DNA from: Eutrigla gurnardus | Lineage: Eukaryota > Chordata > Actinopteri > Perciformes > Triglidae | Assembly: GCA_963514095.1 (NCBI GenBank) | Contig: OY741284.1 | Location: 3,806,001 to 3,870,000, forward strand | Length of the DNA: 64,000 nucleotides | Direction of reading: 5' to 3' | In this document: piece after piece, positions 27,541 to 38,260 of the stretch | How the letters are laid out: each line of letters starts with the position of its first letter | Position numbering within the stretch: the first letter of the stretch is position 1 | Notes under the pieces: generated by a model | Told to the model about the DNA's origin: nothing | The model's database searches: none | Seen by the model: the letters and a program-made list of their open reading frames with translations, nothing else | Translations under genes and position numbers: made by a program

Positions 27541-27689
27541 GCTTGTTTTTATTTTCTCTTGTCTCTTAAATGACTGTTTTTAATGCATTTAAATGTCTTT
27601 TTATGTGTTTCATTTGCGCTGCTTTGTGTAAAGTGCTTTGAATTGCCTTGTTGCTGAAATGTGAATATAAATAAACAACTTGCCGGGCT
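27541..27689 (+). mobile_element. LINE 3' tail (GTAAAGTGCTTTGAATTGCC)
   Basis: Shares GTAAAG-GCTTTGAATTGCC, TTGTTGCTGAAA, AATAAA and ACTTGCC with 50925-51059. This is the 3' untranslated tail type of a fish LINE. 5'-truncated, no coding sequence. Confidence 0.6.
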
Positions 27690-28544
27690 TGTTTTGATGA
27701 TCGGTGGGGTACAATAAAGTTTTCTTTCAAAGGAATCTGGATACTTTGCCGGGAAAGCGCAAAACACCTTTTTCTTTCCACAACTAACTTATTTAGGGTT
27801 AAATTGGACAAAAACATGTTGGTGATTGAACATATTTCATTATAGTTTTGGTAAAGAGAATTAACACTGATACAGAGACTCATGTATTTTAAGCCTGGTT
27901 TGCTTTTTGAATATAAACATAAGTGAGGTGCTCGACACACACAAACACACACACACATCTGTGTTCCAGTCACTCCCTTTATAGAAGAACAATGTGTTTG
28001 TCCCATGAGGCCGAGTCTGCTGGGATCCGGTGAACACACAGTGGAGCGAGAGGACGTTTGTGTTTTTGAAGCAAAATAAAGGAAGTGGAGAGAACAGAAC
28101 AGATGGGTCCCTAAGGAGCCCGGCTCGCCAGCAAAACCAGTCAAACCACTTCTGTCAGAGGGGAGAAGATCATCTATTGATGGGACTCTAAACAGACAAC
28201 TTTCTGATCAAAAATCAATTCAATTCTCTTCACCATCTCCCTCCTGATGGTGATCATGAACATGTAATAAACCGATTAAATCTCCCTCGCTTTATTCCCA
28301 ACACATCCTTATTTGATCACTGACACGTGTCCTAATTTGTCCGTTTAGCTATGGAGGAGGAAGCTAACGACCAACCACTCGGCAACATCGTTTTTATGAG
28401 TTTGTGGTGACATTTGTGTCCAGTGTGGACGCATCAGGGATTCTGATTCTGGGTCAGATACATGAAGAGTTTAATCATTCAGCTGTCCTCTTTAGCAAAC
28501 GCGACAAAAAGGCTCTATCTGCAAAGTGAGAGGCTTTGGGAGAT

Positions 28545-28793
28545 ATTACGCCACTTTAAACAGCTTTTCCTTGATATTGAAACTTATACACATGGTTGGC
28601 GATTTGCACAGCTTATTTTTGTGTAGCCCAAATGTTCAATGTACATATGTACTTACTGTCTTTTTTTTCTTACATGTTTTGTGTTGGTTGGATGTCTCTT
28701 TTGTATGTTGTAATGTAATTAATGCAGCAATTTGCCTATTATCCAAGAAAATTTCTCCTTTGGGAGATCAATAAAGTAACTTTGACTTTGAAA
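28545..28793 (+). mobile_element. LINE 3' tail (CTTTGGGAGATCAATAAAG)
   Basis: Ends with TCTCCTTTGGGAGATCAATAAAGTAACTTTG, shown here only as the type CTTTGGGAGATCAATAAAG. This is a frequent 3' end of fish non-LTR elements. The upstream TTTTGTGTTGGTTGG and TATGTTGTAATGTAA stretch is probably its untranslated region. Confidence 0.55.
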
Positions 28794-28990
28794 ACGCAAC
28801 ACATTTAGTGGGAACACTTTTATTTTAGACTAAACACACAAGTTTAAATTCTGTTTTCAACGAATGGCTTCTCTTGAGAAGAACGTGATAGGTTGTTAAA
28901 CCGACCTGCCAGTTTGTTATCCAGAACCATCTGACAAGTTGTCATTGGAAGACACTTTCAAAGTATGTTTGGCAGGTGATTGGATGAAAA

Positions 28991-29484
28991 ACTAGCTACA
29001 GTTAGGTTCAGGCAACAAAAACTAGCTACATTTAGGTTCAGACAACAAAAACTAGCTATAGTTAGGTTCAGGCAACAAAACCTAGCTACAGTTAGGTTCA
29101 GACAACAACAACTAGCTACAGTTAGGTTCAGACAACAACAACTAGCTACATTTAGGTTCAGACAACAACAACTAGCTACAGTTAGGTTCAGACAACAACA
29201 ACTAGCTACAGTTAGGTTCAGACAACAACAACTAGCTACATTTAGGTTCAGACAACAACAACTAGCTACAGTTAGGTTCAGACAACAAAAACTAGCTACA
29301 TTTAGGTTCAGACAACAAAACCTAGCTACAGTTAGGTTCAGACAACAACAACTAGCTACATTTAGGTTCAGACAACAACAACTAGCTACAGTTAGGTTCA
29401 GACAACAAAAACTAGCTACATTTAGGTTCAGACAACAAAAACTAGCTACAGTTAGGTTCAGACAACAAAAACTAGCTACAGTTA
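28991..29484 (+). repeat. 30-bp minisatellite, 16.5 units
   Basis: Head-to-tail units of exactly 30 bp with first third ACTAGCTACA, middle third GTTAGGTTCA or TTTAGGTTCA, last third GACAACAACA or GACAACAAAA. Sixteen full units plus a 14-bp start of a 17th are present, with only a few variant positions. Because 30 is a multiple of three and no unit frame contains a stop, a 172-residue periodic open frame (about 28980-29498) results. This is not evidence for a protein. Confidence 0.96.
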
Positions 29485-29490
29485 TGGGTT

Positions 29491-31730
29491 TCAGCTAAGG
29501 TTGAATAGGTGATTCTATTCAGAAACACATTCTGTTATATTACTTGAAATCCTCGTAACATGCAAGCAATGAATACATTTAATAGATTAAATGCTCTGAT
29601 ATGAAACATTAAATGTCATCTGTGGCCGTGGCAGGACTGTAAAACCCTGTCCAATCAAAAAGTCTGTCAATGGTTACTTCCTGGTTGCACTCTGCTGATC
29701 TCGAGCACTCAATTGGCGTTCTGGGGGAGGGGCTTTGAACAGAGGTATGAACCAAGGGGGTGGGACTTTATCAGTTCAGCAATGCGTTCAAAGTCAAAGT
29801 CTTTGCAGTTTTTCCAAATGACCGACTCAACCTTTAAGTTGATGCATTGAAACTACATACAGTTAGGTTCAGGCAGCAACAATGAGATACGGTTGCGTAT
29901 GTCCACCATGAAAATGGATCCCAATTAACTTTCCATTGGCTTTGTGTTTATGCTCAGCGACATAACAAATACAAATCAGTATCAGTTTTGGTCTTCATTT
30001 GTAGAAGGAGAGCAGGTTTGTGTTTGTTCCAGCCTGGTGTCTAAGTGACCTCCAGCAGAGTGTTTATTAGAGGCATCAGTCACCACTGAACATTAAGCAC
30101 TCTCCACAATGTGGCTGAGCTGTTCAGACCAACTTCACCCACTAACAACCACCGTGCACTTGACTGAAAGTGGGAAAGGAATTATGGGATCATATTCACA
30201 CTTTAAAATGTCAAATAATCAATTATTAAAAAGCAAAAAAGGTTCACAGGAGAAGAGTGGAATTACCACCTTGTGATTGTCTCTCTGCCAACCATCCGGG
30301 TTACAATAAACATCCAAAATGTCACCACTTCGTCATTTCATCCTCCACGTTTGTGTGATATTGTCATAATTAGCATATGAATTCTTGGGCTATGGCCATA
30401 AAATGTATTTTGTGGGGTCACAGTGACTTTTGATCACAATTATCATCAGCTCATCCTCCGTTCATCGTGCGCCACATTTGAAACTATTACAGTATAAGGT
30501 GACTTCAATCGAACATTTTCACAAATGTCTAAGATAACTTTTCTGTAGGCGGAGATAGTTCCCAACCTCTTGCTGCGTTAAATCCCTCTGGATTAAATGT
30601 AAACGCACCGTCATCAAACTCTGCTTTATTCCAGCCGCGATGGAAAGGCTCAGCTTTTAATAAAACAAATCCGTATGTGAGTTTCTGCCAAACAGCTTTA
30701 CTCCGCAGAGCACTTTACCTCAAACTGTGAGTCACGTCTTACCGCTAATCCCTCATTTGTGCTTTATATTGAGAAGTCTCCTGCTTTATCTCGTCGCTCT
30801 GCTATCATACATCACATGATACAGCCAAAAATATGTTTTTTATATTGATCAATTATCAAGGTATATGATATAATATGATAATAATGCTCAATTTACAGTT
30901 TTTTTTTTTCTAATTTGCTTTGGTTTACCTTTTAATCCCCTTTTGCATTCATTATGGAGGAGGCTTTAAATATGAAAATAAAGTAATAATACATCTCCAT
31001 CTATTTGGGAATAAGCTGCGGGAGTCCCTTAAGTTGGATGAACCCGAGAACAGTTTCATCTTCTATTGAGTGATGTTTTATATAATAAAGCTCCTGTTTG
31101 ACTTCAGGCTTCGGCTTCCTCTCTGTGGATTCTACTGGTTCAGCTGTTTGTTTGTATTTATGTTTCTATGAGAATGTTCCTTTCACACTTTTTATTGTAT
31201 AACTTATATTTTGATTATTTCTACATACATTTTTTTGTTGCATTTTCTTATTGTTTATCAGTTATGCAGTTATTAGTGGTAACCCCTGCATGTGAATGCA
31301 TGAATGTTCACCGCATTGTTGCCTCTGACGGACGGTGTCATGCACCCACAGAACGTATCCTCATGAAACAGTTTGTCAAATGTCCAGAAACGCGTGTCCA
31401 TTTTAACTGGTTCCATGTTCACAGTCTTTTCAAAATAAAGGCAACAATGTGTGTGTAAATCTAGGCAAATTATTGTGGTTTGGGGTTAAAATAACGACAG
31501 ACGATCCTTTAGTAGTAGCATGAACAGTAAGCTAACGTTGACTTCTAGTTTAGGATGATGCTGATTACATATAAATTGATTTGTTTACATGTAAATTGAT
31601 ACATAACTATATATTTTAGAGACTTTAATCCTAATTTTCACATCAAACATTTACCCTGTGATGTCTCTTCAGAGACACTTGACAACCCCTGCTAGCCTTA
31701 CTTACTTCTCAGGAAACAGTTGTACCGTAT
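29491..31730. other. intron without recognised features
   Basis: A lone relative of the 30-bp unit (TACAGTTAGGTTCAGGCAGC) occurs at 29859-29880. Nothing else was recognised. Confidence 0.5.
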
Positions 31731-31734
31731 CACT

Positions 31735-31815
31735 GTGAGCATCTGGCTCCTGTTCCTTTCCACTGACGAGAAGATGCTTATGGCAAAGGCATCTGCCAAA
31801 AGAATGTAGTGTAAT
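31735..31815 (+). mobile_element. possible L2-like 3' tail remnant
   Basis: GGCAAAGGCATCTGCCAAAAG resembles the AAAAGCATCTGCTAAATG tail motif of L2-type elements. Short and decayed. Confidence 0.35.
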
Positions 31816-32011
31816 ATTATCACCAACATTTTAAACCGGTTTAACATGCGCTCAGTATGTCTCCTCTCCGTCTGCCAATAAAGATCATTTGAATATCACC
31901 AAGTGGAGGAGAGGGAGAGAGAGAGCAGATAGATGCTGAGATGGAGAGATGTTACCATGGCAACAGATGTTGGGTCACTGAGGCGGTGAGAGGCCAATGA
32001 ACTGTACCCCG

Positions 32012-32069
32012 GTGTGTGTGTGTGTGTATGTGTTTGTGTTTGTGTGTGTGCGTGTGTGTGTCTGACCTT
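32012..32069. repeat. (TG)n microsatellite, imperfect
   Basis: TG run with TATG, TTTG and GCGTG interruptions. It faces a complementary CA run at 32132-32228. Confidence 0.93.
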
Positions 32070-32130
32070 GGTTCTGATGCAACAGAGAGCTGGAGTCAAC
32101 AAGCTGGCAATCAGCCAACTAACCGACAAA

Positions 32131-32230
<100 letters not shown>

Positions 32231-32439
32231 CTGTACACACAAACACCCCTGCATACAGGTATGACTTTGGTTGTCATGGTAACTGTGATTCAGCCTCACA
32301 CATACGACTGGATATAACTCCAGTTCTTAGTACAAGTCCCGCCCACTAACTGTGTGTGTGACACGGAGAACGTCACGCATGAGAGCAAGAACCAAAGATG
32401 TTCCACTCATAGAACAATAGTTATGTTATGTGTATGTAT

Positions 32440-32440
32440 G

Positions 32441-32507
<67 letters not shown>
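32440..32507. repeat. (TA)n microsatellite
   Basis: TA run preceded by TGTATGTATG and followed by TGTATGTG. Confidence 0.95.
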
Positions 32508-32515
<8 letters not shown>

Positions 32516-32997
32516 TTTGTTGGAATTAATGTTTAAAAGTGATAAAAAGTATTACAGTTACTTATGATTGCTTAGACAATACTTTCAATACTTTTAACAA
32601 GTTTCCTAAACTCTTAACACAGTTTGCAACATCCGCCTGTAAGCTATACAATTAACACGTTTGTTGTTGCTTTGACACAAAGGGCCCTAGTTTCGTGGTA
32701 GTTTGGCTGACGGCGCGCAGTGCGCACACGTCACCGAGACCTCACAGGCAGGTTTCCACAGTTCCAGGCACATTTAAATGCAATAAATAATCACAACAAA
32801 CACTTTTAATGCAACTAATTGAATCAACACGTGAATTTATATCTATATAGATTGTCCCGTCACATCTGACGTCAGATCAAAGGCGGATGGCACGCGTAAC
32901 GGAAACTCAGCCTGACTGAATTAACACAGCTGAAACTGTGATGCAAACTAACAAGTTCACATCTCTCTCAGCCCCCCCTACCCGAAAAACAGTGATT

Positions 32998-33110
32998 TAG
33001 GGGCGCGTAGGTGGAGGAGTGGTTAGAACGCATGCCATGTATGTTATACGTACGCATACGCCGCCGACCCCGGTTGGAATCCCGTCTGAAGGTCTTTTGC
33101 TGCATGTCAC
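32998..33110 (+). mobile_element. second tRNA-like SINE head (TGCATGTCAC type)
   Basis: GTGGTTAGAACGCATGCC looks like a tRNA box A region, and CCCCGGTTGGAATCCCG resembles box B, with G for C in the GGTTCRA core. They are followed by TGCTGCATGTCACACCTCCC and CTCTCT sequence as in a common fish SINE. It has no clear duplication and merges into CT-rich sequence shared with the host transposon, so the right end is uncertain. Confidence 0.55.
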
Positions 33111-33410
33111 ACCTCCCTCTCTCTCTATCTCTCTCCTGTTTTTCATATCTATCCACTGCTAATAAAATAAAATCCGTCTATGCCTGCATATAGCACTTTT
33201 GGGGATTGTGTTCTGCTTGTGCGCTGGTCTCGCACACGGGCAGCCTGTTGTCCGTGTCCTTGGAGAGACGCGCAACTTTGCCGCGAGCTGGAACCGGAGC
33301 TGGAGCTGCAGCTGGTCTGAGCGGCGCGCGAGGTCCCGGTGTCCCGCCGTTCTGGTGTTGATAGACATGCCTAAAATGTGCTTACAATTTCTATAGTGAT
33401 ATAATATCGG

Positions 33411-33792
33411 GGGCTGCACGGTGGTGTAGTGGGTAGCACTCTCGCCTCACAGCAAGAGGGTCCTGGGTTCGATTCCCGGGTCGGCCCGGGTTCCTTCTGT
33501 GTGGAGTTTGCATGTTCTCCCCGTGTAAGCGTGGGTTCTCTCCGGGTTCTCCGGCTTCCTCCCACAGTCCAAAGACATGCATGGGGATAGGTTCATTGGT
33601 GACTCTAAATTGCCCGTAGGTGTGAATGTGAGTGTGAATGGTTGTTTGTCTCTACATGTCGGCCCTGCGATAGACTGGCGTCCTGTCCAGGGTGTACCCT
33701 GCCTTCGCCCAATGACAGCTGGGATCGGCTCCAGCCCCCCCGCGACCCTGAATACAGGATAAGCGGTAGAAAATGGATGGATGGATGGATGG
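33411..33792 (+). mobile_element. tRNA-derived SINE with ATGG tail, copy 3 (full length)
   Basis: The most complete copy (382 bp), flanked by the perfect 12-bp duplication ATATAATATCGG (33399-33410 and 33793-33804). The head has box A-like TGTAGTGGGTAGCAC and a perfect box B GGTTCGATTCC. The body has GGAGTTTGCATGTTCTCCC, AATTGCCCGTAGGTGTG and GACTGGCGTCCTGTCCAGGG. The tail is GGATAAGCGGTAGAAAATGG plus ATGG repeats. It sits inside transposon copy B, so it is younger than that element. Confidence 0.95.
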
Positions 33793-34806
33793 ATATAATA
33801 TCGGCATTATAATTATTATGACTATACGCACGCACAGCGTGTGATGAGCGTGGTGGGAGCGGCAGCGCTGCTTCTCTCATCGGGTTGTCAAGTGACAAAA
33901 TTTGCACTGAAGTTAACACAAATTTACAGTCAACACATTCAAAATGCTTAAATGTCTTTAACACACACACTCAACCCAGACCAAAACAATGGATTTTTAC
34001 TGCCAAATTTACAAATGCTTTCACACAGTATATGTCAGAACAGATAACATCATGTTCAAGAAGGAATTTGCAATTGCAATTCTGGTTAGACGCTTACTGC
34101 ATTTGGTTGTCTCTGTGCTTGTACTCTGCATAATGACGAATCTAATCCAATCTGAACAATTTATAGGACAAAGTCAAAGTGAACAGCGATTCATATTGAA
34201 ATTGAAACACAAATATATTGCCTGTATGTTTTTCCATTGCTACTGAGAAACAGCTGATTGAAGTTGCAAATAGATCAATCACAGATAATCCCATCTAGGA
34301 AGAGGAAGACGAGTACCATGCTATCTTGCAATAATGTCCTGTTTCAAATCAGCTTTTACTGCAGCAGTTCTGTCTCTGGATATTTGTTTTTCATAAACCG
34401 TACGAACTATATCGCTACTCTGAGATGGGTCCTTTAAATTGAATTTCTACAGCAAAAGAAACAAAATGCATGCATATACTAAACCGAACAAAACACAATC
34501 TATGATCTCTACAATACAGTGTCTATTGTATCAGGACAGACCTGACATACAGTATACAATAATGCAGTTTCTGTGATCCCATCTGATGTTATTGTTATTT
34601 ATGACATTGTGCTATGATTAACTAAATGTTCCTGTTGGAAGAGAACATGTGTTGGTGTTTGGTAGACATAGTGTATTGTGTTAGTGTATTATTGTATTTT
34701 GACAATGTGTGATTTTTTAGGATGAAATTAAGTGTTTTGCCATTTGTGTCTGTTAGGTGTGTTAAGAGTTTAAGGACATTGTTAAAAGTATTGAACAAAT
34801 TTTTTT

Positions 34807-36020
34807 AGGGTTTCTGGTTGCCCTCACTTCCGTTGCGAGATCCAAAACAAACAGAGCCAGCTAGCCCCTCCCTCCCGTGTTTTGAAAATGATCATGGACG
34901 CGCATTTTCATGAACGTGCCACCCACCCTTGTCTGTGATTGGTTGGAACACTGTTTATTTTGCTTTTGAGGTGTTGGTAGTACCATTTGTTTTTGTGTGC
35001 GATCTCGGAGCCTAGGCTGCCTAGAGAGACGCGTTTTTTTGACGGCCTGCTTATGGGGCGGGCAGCTAGCGGATCGGGAGGTAGAAACAGATGAATGTTA
35101 TCATTTATGTTTCGGCCCAGAATCGCTGATACAACCTTTAATGTTTTTATCAATGGATTCTGGTTGCTTTGAAGAGAGCATAGACAACAGCTTCAGTACA
35201 CTTGAATTATATTGATTATTTTAAGTGAAATATGTACTATATACTTCCTATATACAACATTACCTCACCGTCCTTTATGACGGGGAACTAAAGCTGTTAT
35301 ATCCATCTTACTCTCTTCAAATTCACAACAAAAACAGTCATTTTACCTCACAGAACATGGGAGTGCACAAACAACCCCTTTCCAAAGATTCCAAACTAGC
35401 CCTTTAAGTTATTTCCAAGGTTTCATATCTTTGTGTTCACAGACAAACAAACATGCCTAATAGTCCATGGGCACTCAAATCTTAGTAATAATTTATGAAA
35501 ATGTCCATGTCTGTAAATAATGAATAAAACAGTAATCCATTTCCTGAATCCTTCGAGTCCTGTGAGTATTCCAGGTTCTGAGTTTGTGTCTCTGATGTTC
35601 CTAGATGGCACAGGGCTAAAAGACAACATCGAGTTCAGGTGAAATATGTGGGAAAATGTGTGTCGTTGACTGTTTGATGAGCTAAAGTTACCTCAATATT
35701 TGTCGAATGATTCACAACATGAAACGAACGAATGGAAGTCAACAGGATCCCCTTTAAAAATAATATCAAAGACAATATTAGAAAACATTAAAAATATGTC
35801 CGGATTATGAGCCTAAACTGGGATATGCACCAGCATAAAAAAGCAGGAATGTCTATCATACCAAAATATCATACATTTTCATAAATTATTATTACATTTT
35901 AATAAGTTCAGCTAGGCACAAACGCTGGACCCGAGGGAAACAGCTTGTGATAGTGTCGCTCCTTTGAGGCTTAAATGACACAAATAACTTTTCCAACTCT
36001 AATTGTTGCATGAAGGTCAT
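34807..36020. other. intron without clear features
   Basis: Moderate-complexity sequence. The stretch 34807-35400 has a repeat-like look (GGTTTCTGGTTGCCC, CGGAGCCTAGGC) but I could not tie it to a family or find its ends. Confidence 0.35.
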
Positions 36021-36200
36021 TAGGGCTGCAACTTACAATTGTTTACATTATTGATTAGTTTGTCAATTATTTTCTCCACTAATTGTTTAGCCTGTAAAAT
36101 GTCTCTCAGACAGAGGACCAAGAAACAAACACAATTTACATTTGACAAGCTGGAATTAGTGAAATGACTTAAACCATCAATCAACAATTCAAACAACTTT
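36021..36200 (+). mobile_element. TAGGGCTGCAACT-type fish repeat
   Basis: Starts TAGGGCTGCAACTTACAATT and continues ATTATTGATTAGTTTG, CAATTATTTTCTCCACTAAT and GCCTGTAAAATGTCTC, the order seen in a very common fish dispersed repeat. The right boundary is approximate. Confidence 0.6.
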
Positions 36201-37787
36201 CATTCCTTCAGCTTTAATGAAGAGAGTCAACAAATACATGCTTTACTGTGAAAAACAGTTTAAAAAGTTGAAGGCATTGAAGAATTAATGTATTATTTAA
36301 TGTATCTCCTTTACTTTACCTTATTTAAAAATATATTTTTTTAATCTGCATGAACTTGTATTTTCTCTTACAAACTTGTTTGATTGTGCTATTAATTTCC
36401 TTTATGTTTAGGATTATTTTGTATATAATCTGTGTTTACTTACTTCATCCCTGAGATTCTTATTTTAGAATTTATTTCCTTTATTTTAAGTTTACTTACG
36501 TCTGATTTAGTTCTCAAAATGCAATCTTTTTAGTATCCATTTGATATTTGCGAATTGTGTTACTGAAAATTGACGTGACGATGTGTCGAACATATTCATA
36601 CTCGGCTCATTTAAAAGTATTTGAAAATAACTAGATATGACTAAAGAACTACAACGCCATTATAAGCATTGACGTTGGGTTTGTTCGTCATGTATGTGTT
36701 TGTAACAAGAGCATTTATTTTGTTTTAGATTTAAAGCCGGGCTGAAATCTGGCCTTACAGAGATAAAGAGTATTTTGTAAACTCATTTTAACTCTTAAAG
36801 GTACAGCATGCAGTCCCTCTCAGCTCATTGGTGTTTGTTGAGAATTTGAAAGTAGACACAGCAGAGCAGACGTCCACTAAAGTGTTTTAGAAGTTTAGTT
36901 TTAAACCCATGAAGCCTCATTACTGCTGAGACAGAAGGATCCACTCAAACCTTCGATCAATACTTCAATCGATCAGCGCCTCCTCGGGTGAACCCCGTCT
37001 GTGATACTTACGTCTTCTGGAAACGTTTTGATCCTTTTCTCTCTCCTCAACTGGTTATTGTCTCCTTTCTTTACCTCATTGTTTCCATTTATTTGCTGCC
37101 ATTCTTTCCATTGGTTGTCTCTGATGTTGACAACAGGAGAGACACACTGTGCACAGCCTTTAGTGTGTGTGTGTGTGTGTGTGTGTGCGTGTGTGTGCAT
37201 GTTACATAACTGCCTCTCTACTCATCTTGAAGTGACACTAAAATAGCTGCAGCAGCTTCACACTCTGTCGTCTCTGTGTCTTTTAAAAGCACCAATTAGA
37301 GACATTTAATCACCGCCCCAACTGTCCGGACCAGTTACACTCAGTTACACAGGAGGAGACGGGGAGCATTGCATTCGTCCTCTGCTGTCTCCAGGACAAC
37401 CTGCCTGCATTAAAGTGAACTATAAAAGCGCCAAATTCCATTTTTGAAACTCTTTTCCAAAAACAAGTTCCGCCGTCAACACTTCTTTTCACACCTTCTT
37501 ACGTTTGTCGGCGCGCTAATGTTCAGAATCATTGTTGCATTGAGAAGATAAAAAGAGATGAATTAGAGGTTTCGGGGTTGTCTTAGCATTTTACCGCACC
37601 GTTAATGGTTGCCACTTTTCTTTAATGCCATATTAGTTCTGTCCTCTAACAGGCGTTACGATTGGCTAATCCTGGAACAAAGTAACCTCTTAAATGCCAC
37701 AAGGACGCTGGCTAACATGACTGCTGTAGCACACTTAGTTTAAAGCGAGTATGAAGGGACTTTTCCAATAATTAATAATAATAATAA
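36201..37787. other. intron with one GT run
   Basis: GT run at 37161-37200. Nothing else recognised. Confidence 0.45.
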
Positions 37788-38182
37788 TTCAAGGCCATCA
37801 GTGGAACGGCACCCATCTACCTTCAAACACTGGTCAAACCACACGCCCCGAAGCGAGCACTTCGCTCCTCTACTTCAGCTGGCCGGCTGGTACCACCATC
37901 GCTGAAATCAAACAAAAGTCCAGCCTCTTCTCTGTTCTGGTCCTCAGTGGTGGAACGAACTCCCGACTAATGTCAGGACAGTAGAGTCATTTGCCATCTT
38001 CAGAAAAAGGCTCAAGACTCACCTGTTCAGACTTCACCTCGACTCTGCATAGCATGACCCACTAACAACACCCCCCCCCCCCCCCCCCAAAAAAAAAGCA
38101 CTTCTATGTTCTTACCTATAGCAGTTTGATCATAGCACTGTTGTTCTGAAGGTATGTTTGCTGAACAACTACTACTTTACGC
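37788..38182 (+). mobile_element. L2-type LINE 3' end, copy 2
   Basis: Close to 15105-15470 of copy 1, from CAAGGCCATCA and CACCCATCTACCTTCAAACA to GCTGAACAACTACTACTTTA. It is truncated at both sides and carries a deletion near AACAAAAGTCCAG, so the frame is lost. It retains TGGTGG at the site where copy 1 has a TAG stop. An 18-C plus 9-A run (38071-38097) has expanded inside it. Confidence 0.85.
38071..38097. repeat. C18A9 homopolymer run
   Basis: Eighteen C then nine A, where LINE copy 1 has only about eight C (near 15393). Confidence 0.9.
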
Positions 38183-38206
38183 AGAAGAGGACCTAACACT
38201 ATACAA

Positions 38207-38260
38207 AAGAAAAACCCAGTATCTATACAAAGAACAACCCAGTATCTACACAAAATAACT
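38207..38260 (-). repeat. 24-bp minisatellite units, reverse orientation
   Basis: AACCCAGTATCTATACAAAG and AACAACCCAGTATCTACAC are the reverse complement of the units at 12785-13131. Two full units. Confidence 0.75.

Larger units (their letters stand above)
32682..33911 (+). mobile_element. GGGCCC-ended DNA transposon, copy B (truncated, with SINE insertions)
   Basis: It starts GGGCCCTAGTTTCGTGG and then jumps by internal deletion to GACGGCGCGCAGTGCGCACACG, as in copy A near 5970. It continues through GTCACATCTGACGTCAGATC and the interior shared with copy C (GTTGCGCGTTTCTCC-like and GGAACCGGAGCTGG), and stops at GTTGTCAAGTGAC..TTGCACTGAA near 33911 without its right terminus. SINE sequence is inserted at about 32998-33110 and 33411-33792. 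Confidence 0.82.
32554..34806. mobile_element. inverted-repeat DNA element interrupted by nested insertions
   Basis: The inverted ends are about 35 bp: CAATACTTTTAACAA to CTCTTAACAC at 32586-32620, and its near reverse complement at 34759-34793. The left end begins TA then CAGTTACTTATG, recalling the TA plus CAGTT start of the MITE at 25274. The outer element is split by a GGGCCC element (32682-33911). Its right part (33912-34758) has no transposase frame. The exact outer limits are approximate. Confidence 0.65.

Noticed and set aside
28991..29484. CRISPR-like regular repeat array
   Set aside because: Units are contiguous with no unique spacers, and the setting is a vertebrate intron. It is a minisatellite.
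28980..29498. 172-residue repeat protein
   Set aside because: The frame is open only because the 30-bp unit is a multiple of three without a stop; no start context, splice sites or homology seen.
33420..33480. tRNA gene
   Set aside because: The box A and box B sequences belong to the SINE head; no full cloverleaf and it recurs as part of the SINE.
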